Of a stretch of 64,000 bases of DNA, positions 46,201 through 54,316 are shown piece after piece. The notes below the pieces were generated by a model, which made no database searches, was not told the DNA's origin, and saw only the letters and a program-made list of their open reading frames with translations. A program made the translations under genes and the position numbers. Location of the stretch: contig NZ_SCNN01000005.1 in NCBI RefSeq assembly GCF_005503535.1, forward strand, positions 124,001-188,000, read 5' to 3'. Numbering within the stretch: position 1 is the first letter of the stretch; every line of letters begins with the position of its first letter. This stretch comes from Mesorhizobium comanense. GTDB lineage: Bacteria; Pseudomonadota; Alphaproteobacteria; Rhizobiales; Rhizobiaceae.

Positions 46201-46676
46201 AGCGTGCGAATCTGCCAGATGCTCGGTCCGAAAAGCAGGTTGGCCAGGCCGCCGGCGCCTGCGATCCAGGCCAGCGAGACAAAGGCGATAACCCAATAGA
46301 TGGTGTTGGAAGCACGCCTGTTGAGGCTGTGCAGCAGCGTCTTGTAATCCTTCTGTCGGTCGTCATTGGCCGGCGCGAAGCCGGCGGCAGGCTGGGCGCT
46401 GGCGCGCGTCTCGACGGGACGCAGTTCGGCCGGCTTGGCTTTGGGCGAAGGCTTCGCCGGCTGGGCCTGGCTGACGGCCGGCGCGGGCTGCTGGTTGCGC
46501 CCCTCGCGGGCGAGTTCGTCGGCGGCCTGGGATATCTGCGCCTCCAGGTCTTCCATCGAAGCCGCGATATCGAGGTCGCCGCCTGCGTCGTTGCCGAGGT
46601 CGATGTCTAGCGCCTTTTCCAGTTCCCTGGCCACGTCGCTGTCGAGATTTCTCGTTGTCGTTGGTTTCTTCGCCAT
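40293..46676 (-). CDS. rgsE: Giant membrane-anchored coiled-coil protein, GPR/RgsE growth-pole ring family
   Basis: A 2127-residue protein. The N-terminus (1-120) is disordered and Pro/Ala/Lys-rich. Two membrane helices lie at about 125-149 and 168-189. Almost all that follows to about residue 1880 is predicted coiled coil with 11-residue and 7-residue periodicity. The end is a Pro/Ala-rich linker and a short globular C-terminal domain (about 2020-2127, SIELWNRYRRGERDVFTRRL). Length and layout match the GPR protein of Agrobacterium (about 2100 residues) and RgsE of Sinorhizobium, which organise the growing pole of Rhizobiales. The start ATG is read as MAKKPTTTRN; a frame opening 39 codons earlier lacks support. 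Automatic annotation often calls these 'kinesin' or 'apolipoprotein-like'. A divergent Hpt gene lies beyond its 5' end. Confidence 0.88.
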   Translation of the reverse strand: MAKKPTTTRNLDSDVARELEKALDIDLGNDAGGDLDIAASMEDLEAQISQAADELAREGRNQQPAPAVSQAQPAKPSPKAKPAELRPVETRASAQPAAGFAPANDDRQKDYKTLLHSLNRRASNTIYWVIAFVSLAWIAGAGGLANLLFGPSIWQIRTLDQFFARPELIGLAVAAIVPVILFWAFAAMIRRAQDMRIAAQSMTEVAFRLTEPENMAQDRVMMIGQAVRREVAAMGEGIERTLARAVELETLVHSEVNQIERSYSENENRIRSLVDGLGSEREAVVTHAERVRASIAGAHETLRDEIGAASDIIRDSILNASTKLSMTITNSGDTLIDRINESSMSIFDSVEGRLDNITDRLSTSGEAFASLLDTRIAKLTDTTDGLTRSLTDLLDDRTTGMVSLLGGAARTLNSEFEASLNGIERTLAERGQALISEFQTRAEALDTGTQKLNAALEARARQINETLVERAREIAHTFAESKDTLAAMIDQGKTQIGADMADIVTSTSSMLEARASDFAGRMEAARHVVSRSFDTDIQRLADARVGIEEAVENHSRKLSESRERMAAAMQADLAKFAEGRAGIDAAVTNQVQKLAEGRNLIARALEEDLRKVNESRAAIDASLGSHLERLEEGRNRLSLALNEDSGKLVQARTIIDEMVAGHVGKLAEGRNILSRALEADLGKLTDSRASIDGLVAGQVEKIAEGRAVLAKALENDIAGIKSLIEAHSAKLVEDRSQLGRSLENDLSGIRGLLDDHSGRLANDRSLLSQTLEADLAKLADSRSSIDGLVAGQVEKLAEGRDILKRALESDLNTIKNVISSQSEKLAEDRGQLSRVLEADLQNVNSVIADHMNKLVQDRSTLSKALEDDLAKLADSRSSIDGLVAGQVEKLSEGRDILRRALEADLNAVRNTVADQSQKLVDDRAQFARALEADLETVNGLVNSHSDRLAQERSAMSKALEADLEAVANHVNGHTEKLVQDRSTLSRALEADLMTVSGHANNHAERLVQERSNLSRALEDDLAKLAESRSSIDGLVAGQVEKLAEGRDVLKRALEADLAKLAESRSSIDGLVAGQVEKLSEGRDILKRALEADLQRLTESRSEMDDVIAGHVGKLAEGRNMLSRALEDDLGKLAESRKEVDRSLSGHIDQIAARSTDISAAIAADVEKIEQAFSRQTGIIEERAGTMERALSTGVDNVRSVLEKSAVFVAGALREKVLEVTSTLHEQAGAAFSDADRKIAERAEQTSAALLARAEDIARTFEEADRRLHARAEDTSNALLARADDTSSSLMARAQDAADQLAARAGEIAGTFDVADQKLAARAQATNDQLAARAQDTADQLAARASEIAGAFDAADQKLVARAVETAQSLAARAGDILRNFESADQRLGMRIGESAEALAARASDLGRIFDAADQQLVARIAEGSDALSSRASEIGRIFDDADQRLVSRIANSTSTIGEHAETIVGAFASTEQRVADRARQTGQEMAVHAREIEQALAGADERLASSAAAAAARVEEQIASVENRLAYTTEAMGQRLNEQVSTAEAQLVSRANVIAETFTAVGQHIGQSTNDAAKTIGANTRELNTMLAARSAEMSKILDETARPLVERFAQGGSELQKSMEEVTERATEKLRSENAALVNALANRTAETLSAVEGARSSLSDSVADLIGRMTKSSSQLGQLIEQAAVNLGQVDERLTGSTQSFAATTEKAAQTFASSARLVDSNTTRLTELSSSTLREVASIATKFDEHSRLLASASDLLSSAQSNLEHTLERQSSLEDLAVGLVKKSEDLERVMRSFENLVGQTLQNAEGKTLESADKIRNAITDVVDSATKRFADATDEMRRTAGSIKSELDLTRAELKKGVIEMPEEAKESTSAIRRAVSEQINALKELSDIVAKSGRGGDGSEPRPLRPAPQAPAARAAEPPRRAPAPQPDLRNPQAPLAGAGLRGTLDLERPAEAAPRQRSEANARAPQGGWVRDLLTAASNDAELRPAAPQAPAETPRAAPAQRSPLHVVESLNSLSVDIARAIDHDASIELWNRYRRGERDVFTRRLYTLKGQQTFDEIRRKYQAEAEFRAAVDRYCDDFEKLLKDVSRNDRDNIMAQTYLTSDTGKVYTMLAHASGRLH
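42171..42965 (-). repeat. Second repeat block of the growth-pole protein: 29-residue units with 11-residue insertions
   Basis: These 265 codons divide exactly into units of 29, 51, 40, 29, 29, 29, 29 and 29 residues. The basic unit is 11+11+7, e.g. LVARAVETAQS, LAARAGDILRN, FESADQR. The two longer units contain one or two extra 11-residue copies of the LxARAxDTxxx module (29+22 and 29+11). The count from the first to the last unit equals the measured DNA length. Confidence 0.85.
43230..45005 (-). repeat. First repeat block of the growth-pole protein: 18 tandem units of 29 or 36 residues
   Basis: 592 codons divide without remainder into 18 units. Reading along the protein the lengths are 36,36,36,36,29,29,36,29,29,36,29,29,29,29,36,36,36,36. 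Each opens with a module like LAEGRDILKRA, followed by LEADLxxxxxx; the 36-residue form has one extra heptad (near AKLAESR). The DNA of neighbouring 36-units is nearly identical over up to 40 bp (for example around 43451 and 43559, 108 bp apart), which suggests recent duplication or gene conversion. Confidence 0.88.
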
Positions 46677-46947
46677 GCCTTCGCTACCCTGTACTAGCTG
46701 CCGCGGGCTTATAATTCTGGTTGTCGTACCCCCGCGCAGGAGGCTGAAAATGGACCCTCGTATCGTAATGACACAGGGGGGTAAAGAAAACATGCATTCC
46801 GCGGGATACGTAAAACTTTAAATATAAGGTTAACGGAAGCGTGATTTGGGCGCCGCTTTCGCAACATTTTTCCCGGCCATTCATTAACCCGTTGTCCACT
46901 GGATTCGCCTAGTTTTTCAGGCGACCGAAGTAACGGAGTTCGAGTTC

Positions 46948-47316
46948 ATGCGTGGCGAAAGCGGCATTGCCTTCTCAATGCCCGGGGGCGACGTATCGGG
47001 AACCAGGCAGTCCCGGCCGGTCGATTTGGCACACCTTGCCCGGCAGACGATGGGTGATCGCGCCCTGGAGCAGGAAGTGCTGGCGCTGTTTGTACAGCAG
47101 GCGCTGTCGGTGCGCGACAAAATAGTCGATGCCGACCTCAAGGACCGGCTTTTGCTGGCTCATGGGTTGAAGGGGTCGGCTCGTGGTGTCGGCGCATTCG
47201 CCATCGCCGATTGCGCCACCGAGATCGAACGGCGGCCGGAAGACGGTCAGACGCTCAAGCGGCTTGGCGGGCTGATCGACGAAGTGCGCGATTTCATCGC
47301 CGCCATCAGCCGCTGA
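46948..47316 (+). CDS. Hpt-domain histidine phosphotransfer protein
   Basis: A 122-residue protein. After a short, probably flexible N-terminus, the Hpt four-helix bundle starts near VDLAHLARQTMGDRALEQEV. The phosphoacceptor is His72 in LAHGLKGSARGVGA, the canonical HxLKGxA/S motif. It should relay phosphoryl groups between a hybrid kinase receiver and a response regulator; neither partner is in the window. It is divergent from the growth-pole gene, separated by 271 bp of shared upstream sequence. Confidence 0.9.
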   Translation: MRGESGIAFSMPGGDVSGTRQSRPVDLAHLARQTMGDRALEQEVLALFVQQALSVRDKIVDADLKDRLLLAHGLKGSARGVGAFAIADCATEIERRPEDGQTLKRLGGLIDEVRDFIAAISR

Positions 47317-47417
47317 TTCCAGTTTGCGACAAAAACGTCACCGGGCGGCGCTTTCGCGCGGCAGTTGACTTGTGCGCCGGAGTGATTATCTCGGCGGAAA
47401 CTCGCTTCAGGTGACAA

Positions 47418-47738
47418 ATGACCAAGCTGACCTTCATTGCCCATGACGGCACACATTTCGACGTGGATGCCGAAAACGGCTCGACGGTCATGGAGAACGC
47501 CATCCGCAACGCCGTGCCGGGGATCGAGGCGGAGTGCGGCGGAGCCTGCGCCTGCGCGACGTGCCACGTCTATGTCGACGAAGCCTGGACGGCCGAAGTC
47601 GGCGAGCCGGAGGCGATGGAGGAGGACATGCTGGACTTCGCCTACGACGTCCAGCCGAACTCCCGGCTGTCGTGCCAGATCAAGGTGCGCGACGCGCTTG
47701 ACGGCCTGGTCGTGCGCGTCCCCGAACGGCAAGGCTGA
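47418..47738 (+). CDS. [2Fe-2S] ferredoxin, adrenodoxin type
   Basis: A 106-residue electron carrier. The cluster ligands are Cys40, Cys46, Cys49 and Cys86, matching the C-x5-C-x2-C-xn-C pattern of adrenodoxin/ferredoxin VI proteins; the loop reads [15 protein letters not shown]. The following [11 protein letters not shown] acidic helix is the usual partner-docking surface. It lies about 90 bp before a ferredoxin-NADP reductase gene on the same strand, which suggests that the two form an electron-transfer chain. The final acceptor (P450, Fe-S cluster assembly, or heme oxygenase) is not in the window. Confidence 0.95.
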   Translation: MTKLTFIAHDGTHFDVDAENGSTVMENAIRNAVPGIEAECGGACACATCHVYVDEAWTAEVGEPEAMEEDMLDFAYDVQPNSRLSCQIKVRDALDGLVVRVPERQG

Positions 47739-47813
47739 ACACCGCTATTTCAGATTTTTCCCGCTGGTGCTTGGCAGCGGGCCAATGGTCATGCAGTCTC
47801 GGCTGGTCTTTAG

Positions 47814-48860
<1,047 letters not shown>

Positions 48861-48864
48861 GGCG

Positions 48865-50346
48865 TTACTCCGAAAGGATCGGCGCTGGATTGTCGACATG
48901 GCCGCGAAGTTCTTTCTCGGGCATCAGCGTCAGTGTGACGAGCCCCAGCAAAAGGGTGCCGGCGGCGACAAGAAAGATCATGACGAAGGGTTGGACCGAC
49001 GCGGCATGTCCAGCGATCTCCACGCCTTCGCCGGCCAGCGGCAGTCCAAAGCCCAGGGCGACGGCGCCGAGCATCGCCACGCCCAAGGCGCTGCCTAGCG
49101 AGCGCAGGAAGGTCAGTACGCCCGTCGCGACGCCAAGATGAATGCGGTCGACGGCATTCTGCACCGAGACGGTGGTTACCGGAAATGTCGTCCCGGTTCC
49201 CAGCCCGATGCAAACGGTCAGCACCTCGACAACCAGCAGCGATGCATGGCCGGCGACAAGCGCGAGCAGGCCCAGGCACAATATCGAGAAGATGACGCCG
49301 AACATCGCGATGCGCTTGTAGTGCGTGAAGCGCGGTATGAGGCGGCCGCTGGAAGCGGCGCCCGCCACGGTCCCCAGCAGGAGGCCAAGCATTGCAATGC
49401 CGGACTCGCTGGCCGTCAGGCCGATGATGGATTGCAGATAGACGGGCAGATAGACCGCAAGGCCGACGCTGGATGCCTGTAGCAGGAACATCGACAGCGT
49501 GCCGGCCAGGACGATCGGGTTGCCCAGCACCTCGAGCGAGATCAGCGGTTCGGCCGCCCGCATCAGCCGCAGGGCAAAGGCGCCCCAGAACAGCGCGGAG
49601 CCGGCGAGGACGCCGATGACCTCCGGCGATATCCAGGGGTAGGCGCTGCCGCCCCAGTTCAGCGCCAGCAGCAGCAGCGCCGTGGCCACGATGAGAAGCA
49701 ACGCGCCAAGGCCGTCGATGCTGTGGTTCTTGGCAGCGATCGGCAGCTTCTTGAGCGGTTTGTTGATGATCGCCATGGCGAGAAGACCGAGCGGTATGTT
49801 GATCCAGAAGATCAGCGACCAGTGCAGGTGTTCCGCAAAGGTACCGCCCAACAGCGGCCCGGCGACGCTGGCGACGGCCCATGTGCCTGAGAACCACGCC
49901 GCGTAGCGCGCCCGCTCACGTGGCGGGACGAGGTCGCCGACCACGGTCTGCGTCAGTGCGAAAAGGCCCCCGCCGCCGGCCCCCTGGATCGCGCGTCCAA
50001 GGACCAGGACGAACATGTTGGGGGCCAGTGCGCTGACCAGTGACCCGGCCAGAAATATGAGGATGGCCGCATAGACGGTCGGCCGGCGCCCGTAGACGTC
50101 GGAAATCTTGCCGTAGAGCGGCGCCACGGCGGTGGCCGTCAGGAGATAGCCGGTGACGATCCAGGGCAGGTAATCGGCATGGCCAAGCGCGCGCCCGATG
50201 GTCGGCATGGCTGGCGCGACGATGGTCTGGTCGAGCGCCGCCAGCAGCATCGACAGGAGAACGCCGCCGATGATGGCGTTCTTTTCGCTTTCGCTCAGTG
50301 GCGTGGCTGCAGCCGCCATGGCCTCTTTGTCGACAGCCTGATCCAT
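48865..50346 (-). CDS. EmrB/QacA-type MFS drug efflux protein (14-helix, DHA2)
   Basis: A 493-residue proton-driven exporter. The first helix starts IIGGVLLSMLLAALDQTIVA, the DHA2 signature; YGKISDVYGRRPTV is the MFS motif A, and VVGDLVPPRERARYAAW and LLGGTFAEHLHWSLIFWINI are motif C-like segments. Fourteen hydrophobic helices are expected. Substrates are unknown. There is no adjacent TetR/MarR regulator or membrane-fusion partner, so it is probably a lone pump. Confidence 0.92.
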   Translation of the reverse strand: MDQAVDKEAMAAAATPLSESEKNAIIGGVLLSMLLAALDQTIVAPAMPTIGRALGHADYLPWIVTGYLLTATAVAPLYGKISDVYGRRPTVYAAILIFLAGSLVSALAPNMFVLVLGRAIQGAGGGGLFALTQTVVGDLVPPRERARYAAWFSGTWAVASVAGPLLGGTFAEHLHWSLIFWINIPLGLLAMAIINKPLKKLPIAAKNHSIDGLGALLLIVATALLLLALNWGGSAYPWISPEVIGVLAGSALFWGAFALRLMRAAEPLISLEVLGNPIVLAGTLSMFLLQASSVGLAVYLPVYLQSIIGLTASESGIAMLGLLLGTVAGAASSGRLIPRFTHYKRIAMFGVIFSILCLGLLALVAGHASLLVVEVLTVCIGLGTGTTFPVTTVSVQNAVDRIHLGVATGVLTFLRSLGSALGVAMLGAVALGFGLPLAGEGVEIAGHAASVQPFVMIFLVAAGTLLLGLVTLTLMPEKELRGHVDNPAPILSE

Positions 50347-50566
50347 CAGAGTTCGTCCGTATTTTGCGCGCTGCGCGGCTCACCGATTGGGCTTGACCGG
50401 CGTGCGATCGGTCGCGATGTCGGTTCTTCCGGGGTTGTGCCCTGCCAACCCATAATATGTCGCCCGGTATAGGCCGATTTCGACCGGCGCTCGAAAAAAA
50501 ACCAAGGCTGGCATCATGCTTCGGCTCGATTGGCTCGCCGGCGACGATTCACCGAGGCAACCAAAA

Positions 50567-51190
50567 TTACGCCGGCGGCGGCAACTGGCCATTCCCGATG
50601 CGCTCCATGCGGTAGCGCAACAGCCGCAGGATGCGGCTTTCGAAATTGACGCTTTCGACGCGATCGAACTGCACCTGGGCGCGGTCATGCTCGGCGAGGA
50701 TCGTTGCGGTGATCTCTGCCGCCTTTGCCTTTGCCGCATCGCAATCCTTTTGCGGATAGCTTGCCTTCAGGGCGTCTTCCAGTTCGCGGGCGTGGTTCTT
50801 GGCGATCTCGACATGGCGCTCCTCATGGCGCTTGATGTCGGCCGACAGCGTGTCCCAGAACAGCCGTACATCGGCATCGGCCTTTCGGGGCCGGCGCCAT
50901 TCCGGCAGGATCACCTTGACCTTGACGGTCACGACCGCGGCGGCGATCCGGCAGGAACCAGGCTGCGCGGCGTAGCTGATACGGGTCGTGAAGGCCATCT
51001 GTGTGGCGCCGGGGTGGCGCGAGCCGGTGCTTTTGACCTGCGGCCCATGTTTGGAAAGCTGCTTCTCGATATCCTCCAGCGTGCTGCCGCCGATGGAAAA
51101 GTAGCTGTATGTCTTGACGAGATTGGCCGCGCCGGCGGGGAGGGCGGTCGCAGCAAGCACCAGCGCGCAGAGCAGGGGTCGTTTCATCAT
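50567..51190 (-). CDS. DUF922 family exported protein, putative zinc-dependent protease
   Basis: A 207-residue protein. The start ATG (reverse 51190) is preceded by GAGAGGCAAC, a suitable ribosome-binding site; a frame opening 33 codons earlier is rejected. A signal peptide (MKRPLLCALVLAATALPAGA) is followed by a domain with KTYSYFSIGGSTLEDIEKQL. RHEERHVEIAKNHARELE contains HEERH at residues 122-126, which fits an HExxH zinc site. DUF922 is described as a zinc-dependent protease-like family; activity is unproven. It is divergent from folP. Confidence 0.85.
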   Translation of the reverse strand: MMKRPLLCALVLAATALPAGAANLVKTYSYFSIGGSTLEDIEKQLSKHGPQVKSTGSRHPGATQMAFTTRISYAAQPGSCRIAAAVVTVKVKVILPEWRRPRKADADVRLFWDTLSADIKRHEERHVEIAKNHARELEDALKASYPQKDCDAAKAKAAEITATILAEHDRAQVQFDRVESVNFESRILRLLRYRMERIGNGQLPPPA

Positions 51191-51288
51191 GTTGCCTCTC
51201 GATCCACCTTGCTTTACGGCCATTGCCGGCGCAACGGAATTGATCCTTTGCGGATCACGCATCCTTGATGGACCATGGTTGATATCCA

Positions 51289-52152
51289 ATGACGGCGAGG
51301 CAATGGCAACTGGCCCATGGACGCCTTATCGACCTCGGCGGCAAGGCTGTGGTCGTGGGCATTCTCAACGTTACCCCCGACAGCTTCTCCGATGGTGGCC
51401 TTTTTCATGCTCCCGAAACGGCGCTGGCCCAGGCCCGGCGCATGATCGGGGAAGGCGCCGACATCATTGACGTCGGGGGCGAATCGACACGTCCGGGTGC
51501 TGCCGCCATTTCGGCTGGCGAGGAACAGGACCGTATCCTGCCCGTGATCGAGGCTCTGGCGGGCCTCGGCGAGGTGCTGATCTCGGTCGACACCTATCGT
51601 GCCGAGACCGCGCGGCTTGCGGTGGCCGCCGGCGCGCATATCGTCAACGACGTCTGGGGCCTTCAGCGCGAGCCCGGCATCGCCAGCGTCGCGGCGCAAA
51701 CCGGCGCCGGGCTGATCGTCATGCATACCGGGCGGGACCGCGAGAAACTGCCCGACGTGATTGCCGACCAGTTTGCGTTCCTGGAGAGATCGCTGGATAT
51801 CGCGCGCCGGAGCGGCGTTGCGGATGACCACATCGTGCTCGATCCCGGCTTCGGATTCGCCAAGGAGACGGCGGACGAAAACCTCGACCTCATGGCGCGG
51901 TTTTCAGAACTGCACGCACTGGGCTTTCCGTTGATGGCGGGTACTTCGCGAAAACGCTTCATCGGCACTGTCACTGGCCGCGACGCCGCCGACCGCGCGG
52001 CCGGAACGGCGGCGACGAGTGTCATTCTCAGGCTCAAGGGCGCTCATCTGTTTCGCGTCCATGATGTCGCAATCAACGTGGACGCGCTGGCTGTGGCGGA
52101 TGCTATGCTGGCGCGACAAACCGCCAAGCCGGACCCCAGATCGGAACGCTGA
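51289..52152 (+). CDS. folP: Dihydropteroate synthase
   Basis: Condenses p-aminobenzoate with dihydropterin pyrophosphate; target of sulfonamides. The 287-residue TIM-barrel protein shows VVGILNVTPDSFSDGG (pterin-binding loop), DIIDVGGESTRPGA, the Asp of ISVDTYRAE, and the late Lys/Arg motif FPLMAGTSRKRFIG. All are intact. It is the first gene of a folP-folB-folK cluster, with folB 3 bp after its stop, so the genes are likely co-transcribed. Confidence 0.97.
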   Translation: MTARQWQLAHGRLIDLGGKAVVVGILNVTPDSFSDGGLFHAPETALAQARRMIGEGADIIDVGGESTRPGAAAISAGEEQDRILPVIEALAGLGEVLISVDTYRAETARLAVAAGAHIVNDVWGLQREPGIASVAAQTGAGLIVMHTGRDREKLPDVIADQFAFLERSLDIARRSGVADDHIVLDPGFGFAKETADENLDLMARFSELHALGFPLMAGTSRKRFIGTVTGRDAADRAAGTAATSVILRLKGAHLFRVHDVAINVDALAVADAMLARQTAKPDPRSER

Positions 52153-52155
52153 GCC

Positions 52156-52515
52156 ATGTATGTCATCCGCATGAAGAACTGCGCCTTCTTTGCCCGGCAC
52201 GGCGTGCTGGACGAGGAGGAGACGCTTGGCCAGCGCTTCTATGTCGACGCCGCGCTGACCGTCGAACCGGGACGGGCGCTGGTCGATGACGCCATCGGCG
52301 AGACCGTCAACTACGGCGTCGCCTTCGCGGTCATCGAGGAGATCATCACCGGACACCGGCGCTTTCTGATCGAGGCCCTCGCGCTCGAGGTGGCGAAGGC
52401 GCTCACATCGCGCTTTCCGCAGATCCGGAAGGCCGAGATCACCGTGCGCAAGCCGAACGCGCCGGTGCCTGGTGTGCTCGATTATGTCGAGGTGACCGTT
52501 GTCTGGCCAGAATAA
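52156..52515 (+). CDS. folB: Dihydroneopterin aldolase
   Basis: A 119-residue enzyme that cleaves dihydroneopterin to 6-hydroxymethyl-dihydropterin. MKNCAFFARHGVLDEEETLG contains the HGV/HGxxxxE signature with the ligand-binding Glu. ETVNYGVAFAVIEE and FLIEALALEVAKAL are the conserved later segments, the latter holding the pterin-binding Glu. It ends in the typical beta strand (VLDYVEVTVVW). The start codon of folK lies inside its last codons. Confidence 0.96.
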   Translation: MYVIRMKNCAFFARHGVLDEEETLGQRFYVDAALTVEPGRALVDDAIGETVNYGVAFAVIEEIITGHRRFLIEALALEVAKALTSRFPQIRKAEITVRKPNAPVPGVLDYVEVTVVWPE

Positions 52516-53017
52516 CACCGTTTTTCTCAGCCTTGGCGGCAATCTCGGCGATCCGGCCGCGTCGATGGCGGCGGCGCTGCGCCTGCTCGACGCCGATGCG
52601 CAGACAAGCGTCACGGCTGTTTCCTCGCTTTATCGCACGCCGCCCTGGGGCAAGCTCGACCAGCCGGATTTCCTCAACGCCGCCGCGGCGCTGTCGACGC
52701 GTCTTTCGCCGCGGGCGCTGCTCGACCTCTGCCTCGATGCCGAGCGCAAGCTGAAGCGTGTTCGGGAGGAGCGATGGGGGCCTCGCCTGATCGACATCGA
52801 CATTCTGGTGTTCGGCGAGCGCGTCATCCACGAGACGGGGCTGGAAGTGCCGCATCCGCGCATGCTGGAACGGGCCTTCGTGCTGGCGCCGCTGGCCGAG
52901 ATCGCTCCCGATCTGGCGGTCGGCGGCAGGAGCGTGGCCGAACGCCTTGGCGCGGTCGACGCGGCAGGTATCGAGCGGCTGCCGTCCGGCCGCGACTGGT
53001 GGCTGCGCCGGACCTGA
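52499..53017 (+). CDS. folK: 6-hydroxymethyl-7,8-dihydropterin pyrophosphokinase
   Basis: A 172-residue kinase that activates the pterin before FolP. FLSLGGNLGDPAASM, YRTPPWGKLDQPDFLNA, RWGPRLIDIDILVFG and VPHPRMLERAFVLAPLAEIA are the complete HPPK signatures, with the two Asp of the DIDIL metal site intact. Translation appears to begin at TTG 52499, overlapping folB by 17 bp; a later start would lose the first strand. This fits translational coupling in the folate operon. Confidence 0.96.
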   Translation: MSGQNNTVFLSLGGNLGDPAASMAAALRLLDADAQTSVTAVSSLYRTPPWGKLDQPDFLNAAAALSTRLSPRALLDLCLDAERKLKRVREERWGPRLIDIDILVFGERVIHETGLEVPHPRMLERAFVLAPLAEIAPDLAVGGRSVAERLGAVDAAGIERLPSGRDWWLRRT

Positions 53018-53063
53018 GGTCAGGGCCGATGAGATGACGCCGGCTCCAATAGGAGTTTCCTGG

Positions 53064-53621
53064 CTACAGCATCCGCTTCAACACATCATCCCTGCGGAAA
53101 AAATGATGCCAAAGGGCCGCCAGCACATGCAGGCTGAGGATTGCGTACAGGCAATAGGCGCCATATTCGTGGATCCGGGCCGCGGCCTGCTCCAAAGGCC
53201 TGTCGAGCGGCAGGATGTCGGGCCACTGGAAGAGCCCGAACCATGGCAGGTCATGACCGCCGGCAGCCGAGGTGATGTAGCCGGCGATCGGCATCAGGAT
53301 CATCAGCACGTAGAGCAGGATATGCGTGCAGCGGGCGGCATAGTGAACGAAGGCTCCAAACGGCTGACGATTTGCCGGTTCGCCGAAAGAAAGCCTGAGC
53401 GGCAGGCGGATTGCGATCAGGACCAGCGCTGTCATGCCAAGCGACTTGTGCACGTCGAGCAGCGCTCGGCGCAGCGCGGTCCCCTGCTCGAGATACGAGC
53501 AGTAGAGGCCGATGGCGAGCGCCGAGATGATGACAACGGCCATCAGCCAGTGCAGGACGCGCTGAGACGGCCGATAGCGTGGTGACAACCTATCCGGGGC
53601 GGCCTCGGCGACAGTGGACAT
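53064..53621 (-). CDS. Cytochrome b561 family protein
   Basis: A 185-residue membrane protein with four hydrophobic helices. Candidate heme-ligand histidines sit in RVLHWLMAVVIISALAIGLY (helix 1), LLDVHKSLGMTALVLIAIRL (helix 2), VHYAARCTHILLYVLMILMP (helix 3) and LSLHVLAALWHHFF (helix 4), the family pattern. The family includes superoxide:ubiquinone oxidoreductase CybB and Ni/Fe-hydrogenase-like subunits. No partner genes are adjacent. Confidence 0.93.
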   Translation of the reverse strand: MSTVAEAAPDRLSPRYRPSQRVLHWLMAVVIISALAIGLYCSYLEQGTALRRALLDVHKSLGMTALVLIAIRLPLRLSFGEPANRQPFGAFVHYAARCTHILLYVLMILMPIAGYITSAAGGHDLPWFGLFQWPDILPLDRPLEQAAARIHEYGAYCLYAILSLHVLAALWHHFFRRDDVLKRML

Positions 53622-53757
53622 GGGAAACTCTCCGGCGATCGATATTGCGGGCTATGAGCCCACGGCGATCGGCCGGAATATGGTTGATTTGACGGCTCGC
53701 CCGTTCACCTCTTCGCGAGCGGATTGGCCCGCAACGGATATGGTGTACCAGAGGGCC

Positions 53758-54303
53758 TCAGCCGGAGAAGCCGCCGTCATCGAGGAATGCCTTTTCCTGC
53801 GCCGTGGTGTCACGGCCAAGCATCCTGTTGCGATGCGGAAAGCGGCCGAAACGCTGGATGATGTCGCGATGCTCCAGCGCGTATTTCAGATTGAACGCGG
53901 CCCTGGCGGTATGCAGGTCCACCGATATGTCCTGGTCGGCAAGGTTTTCCGAGTGCTCGAACGGCAGGTACAGGAACACCCGCAGTTCAGGTTCCAGCGC
54001 CAGATCATGCCCGGCCGCAACCGCCTTGTGCGCGAAATGCTTCGCCAGCGGGTCGGTCGCAAACATATGGCCGGTGCCGCGAAAGCAGTTTCGCGGAAAC
54101 TGGTCGAGCAGGATCATCAGCGCCAGCGAACCCTCGGCATGACTTGACCACTGGTCATGTTCGCGCCGCGCGGCCGCAAAGTGCAGATCGAGAAAGCGGT
54201 TGCGGAAGTCCGTGTCAAAGGCGTCGTTCTTCTCGAACCAGGCATCCTCGCCGGCATCGCGCCAGAATTTGGTGACCGATAGGGCTCTGTTGTCCAATTC
54301 CAT
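53758..54303 (-). CDS. DUF924 family protein
   Basis: A 181-residue helical protein. Family hallmarks: VTKFWRDAGEDAWFEKNDAF, ALMILLDQFPRNCFRGTGHM, LRVFLYLPFEHSENLADQD and RFGRFPHRNRMLGRDTTAQE. No signal peptide. The start MELDNRAL at the ATG (reverse 54303) is chosen because the 15 upstream codons lack conservation. TPR-like helical structure has been noted for the family; function unknown. It sits 13 bp after the antiporter gene stop and may be co-transcribed with it. Confidence 0.92.
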   Translation of the reverse strand: MELDNRALSVTKFWRDAGEDAWFEKNDAFDTDFRNRFLDLHFAAARREHDQWSSHAEGSLALMILLDQFPRNCFRGTGHMFATDPLAKHFAHKAVAAGHDLALEPELRVFLYLPFEHSENLADQDISVDLHTARAAFNLKYALEHRDIIQRFGRFPHRNRMLGRDTTAQEKAFLDDGGFSG

Positions 54304-54316
54304 GCTGTTTCCCTGG

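Noticed and set aside
44127..46610. Long open frame of 827 codons on the + strand over the growth-pole gene
   Set aside because: It lies antisense to an unambiguous coiled-coil protein with heptad structure. Such mirror frames are common in high-GC genes, and the translation is Ala/Gly/Arg/Asp-rich with no domain.
40293..46676. 'Kinesin' or 'apolipoprotein' identity for the giant protein
   Set aside because: There is no motor P-loop, and similarity to apolipoproteins comes from shared 11-residue periodicity. Two membrane helices and length fit GPR/RgsE better.
46818..46834. CtrA-binding site between the growth-pole gene and the Hpt gene
   Set aside because: TTAA and TTAAC half sites are separated by 8 nt, whereas the consensus needs 7. 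It is mentioned only as a near-match.
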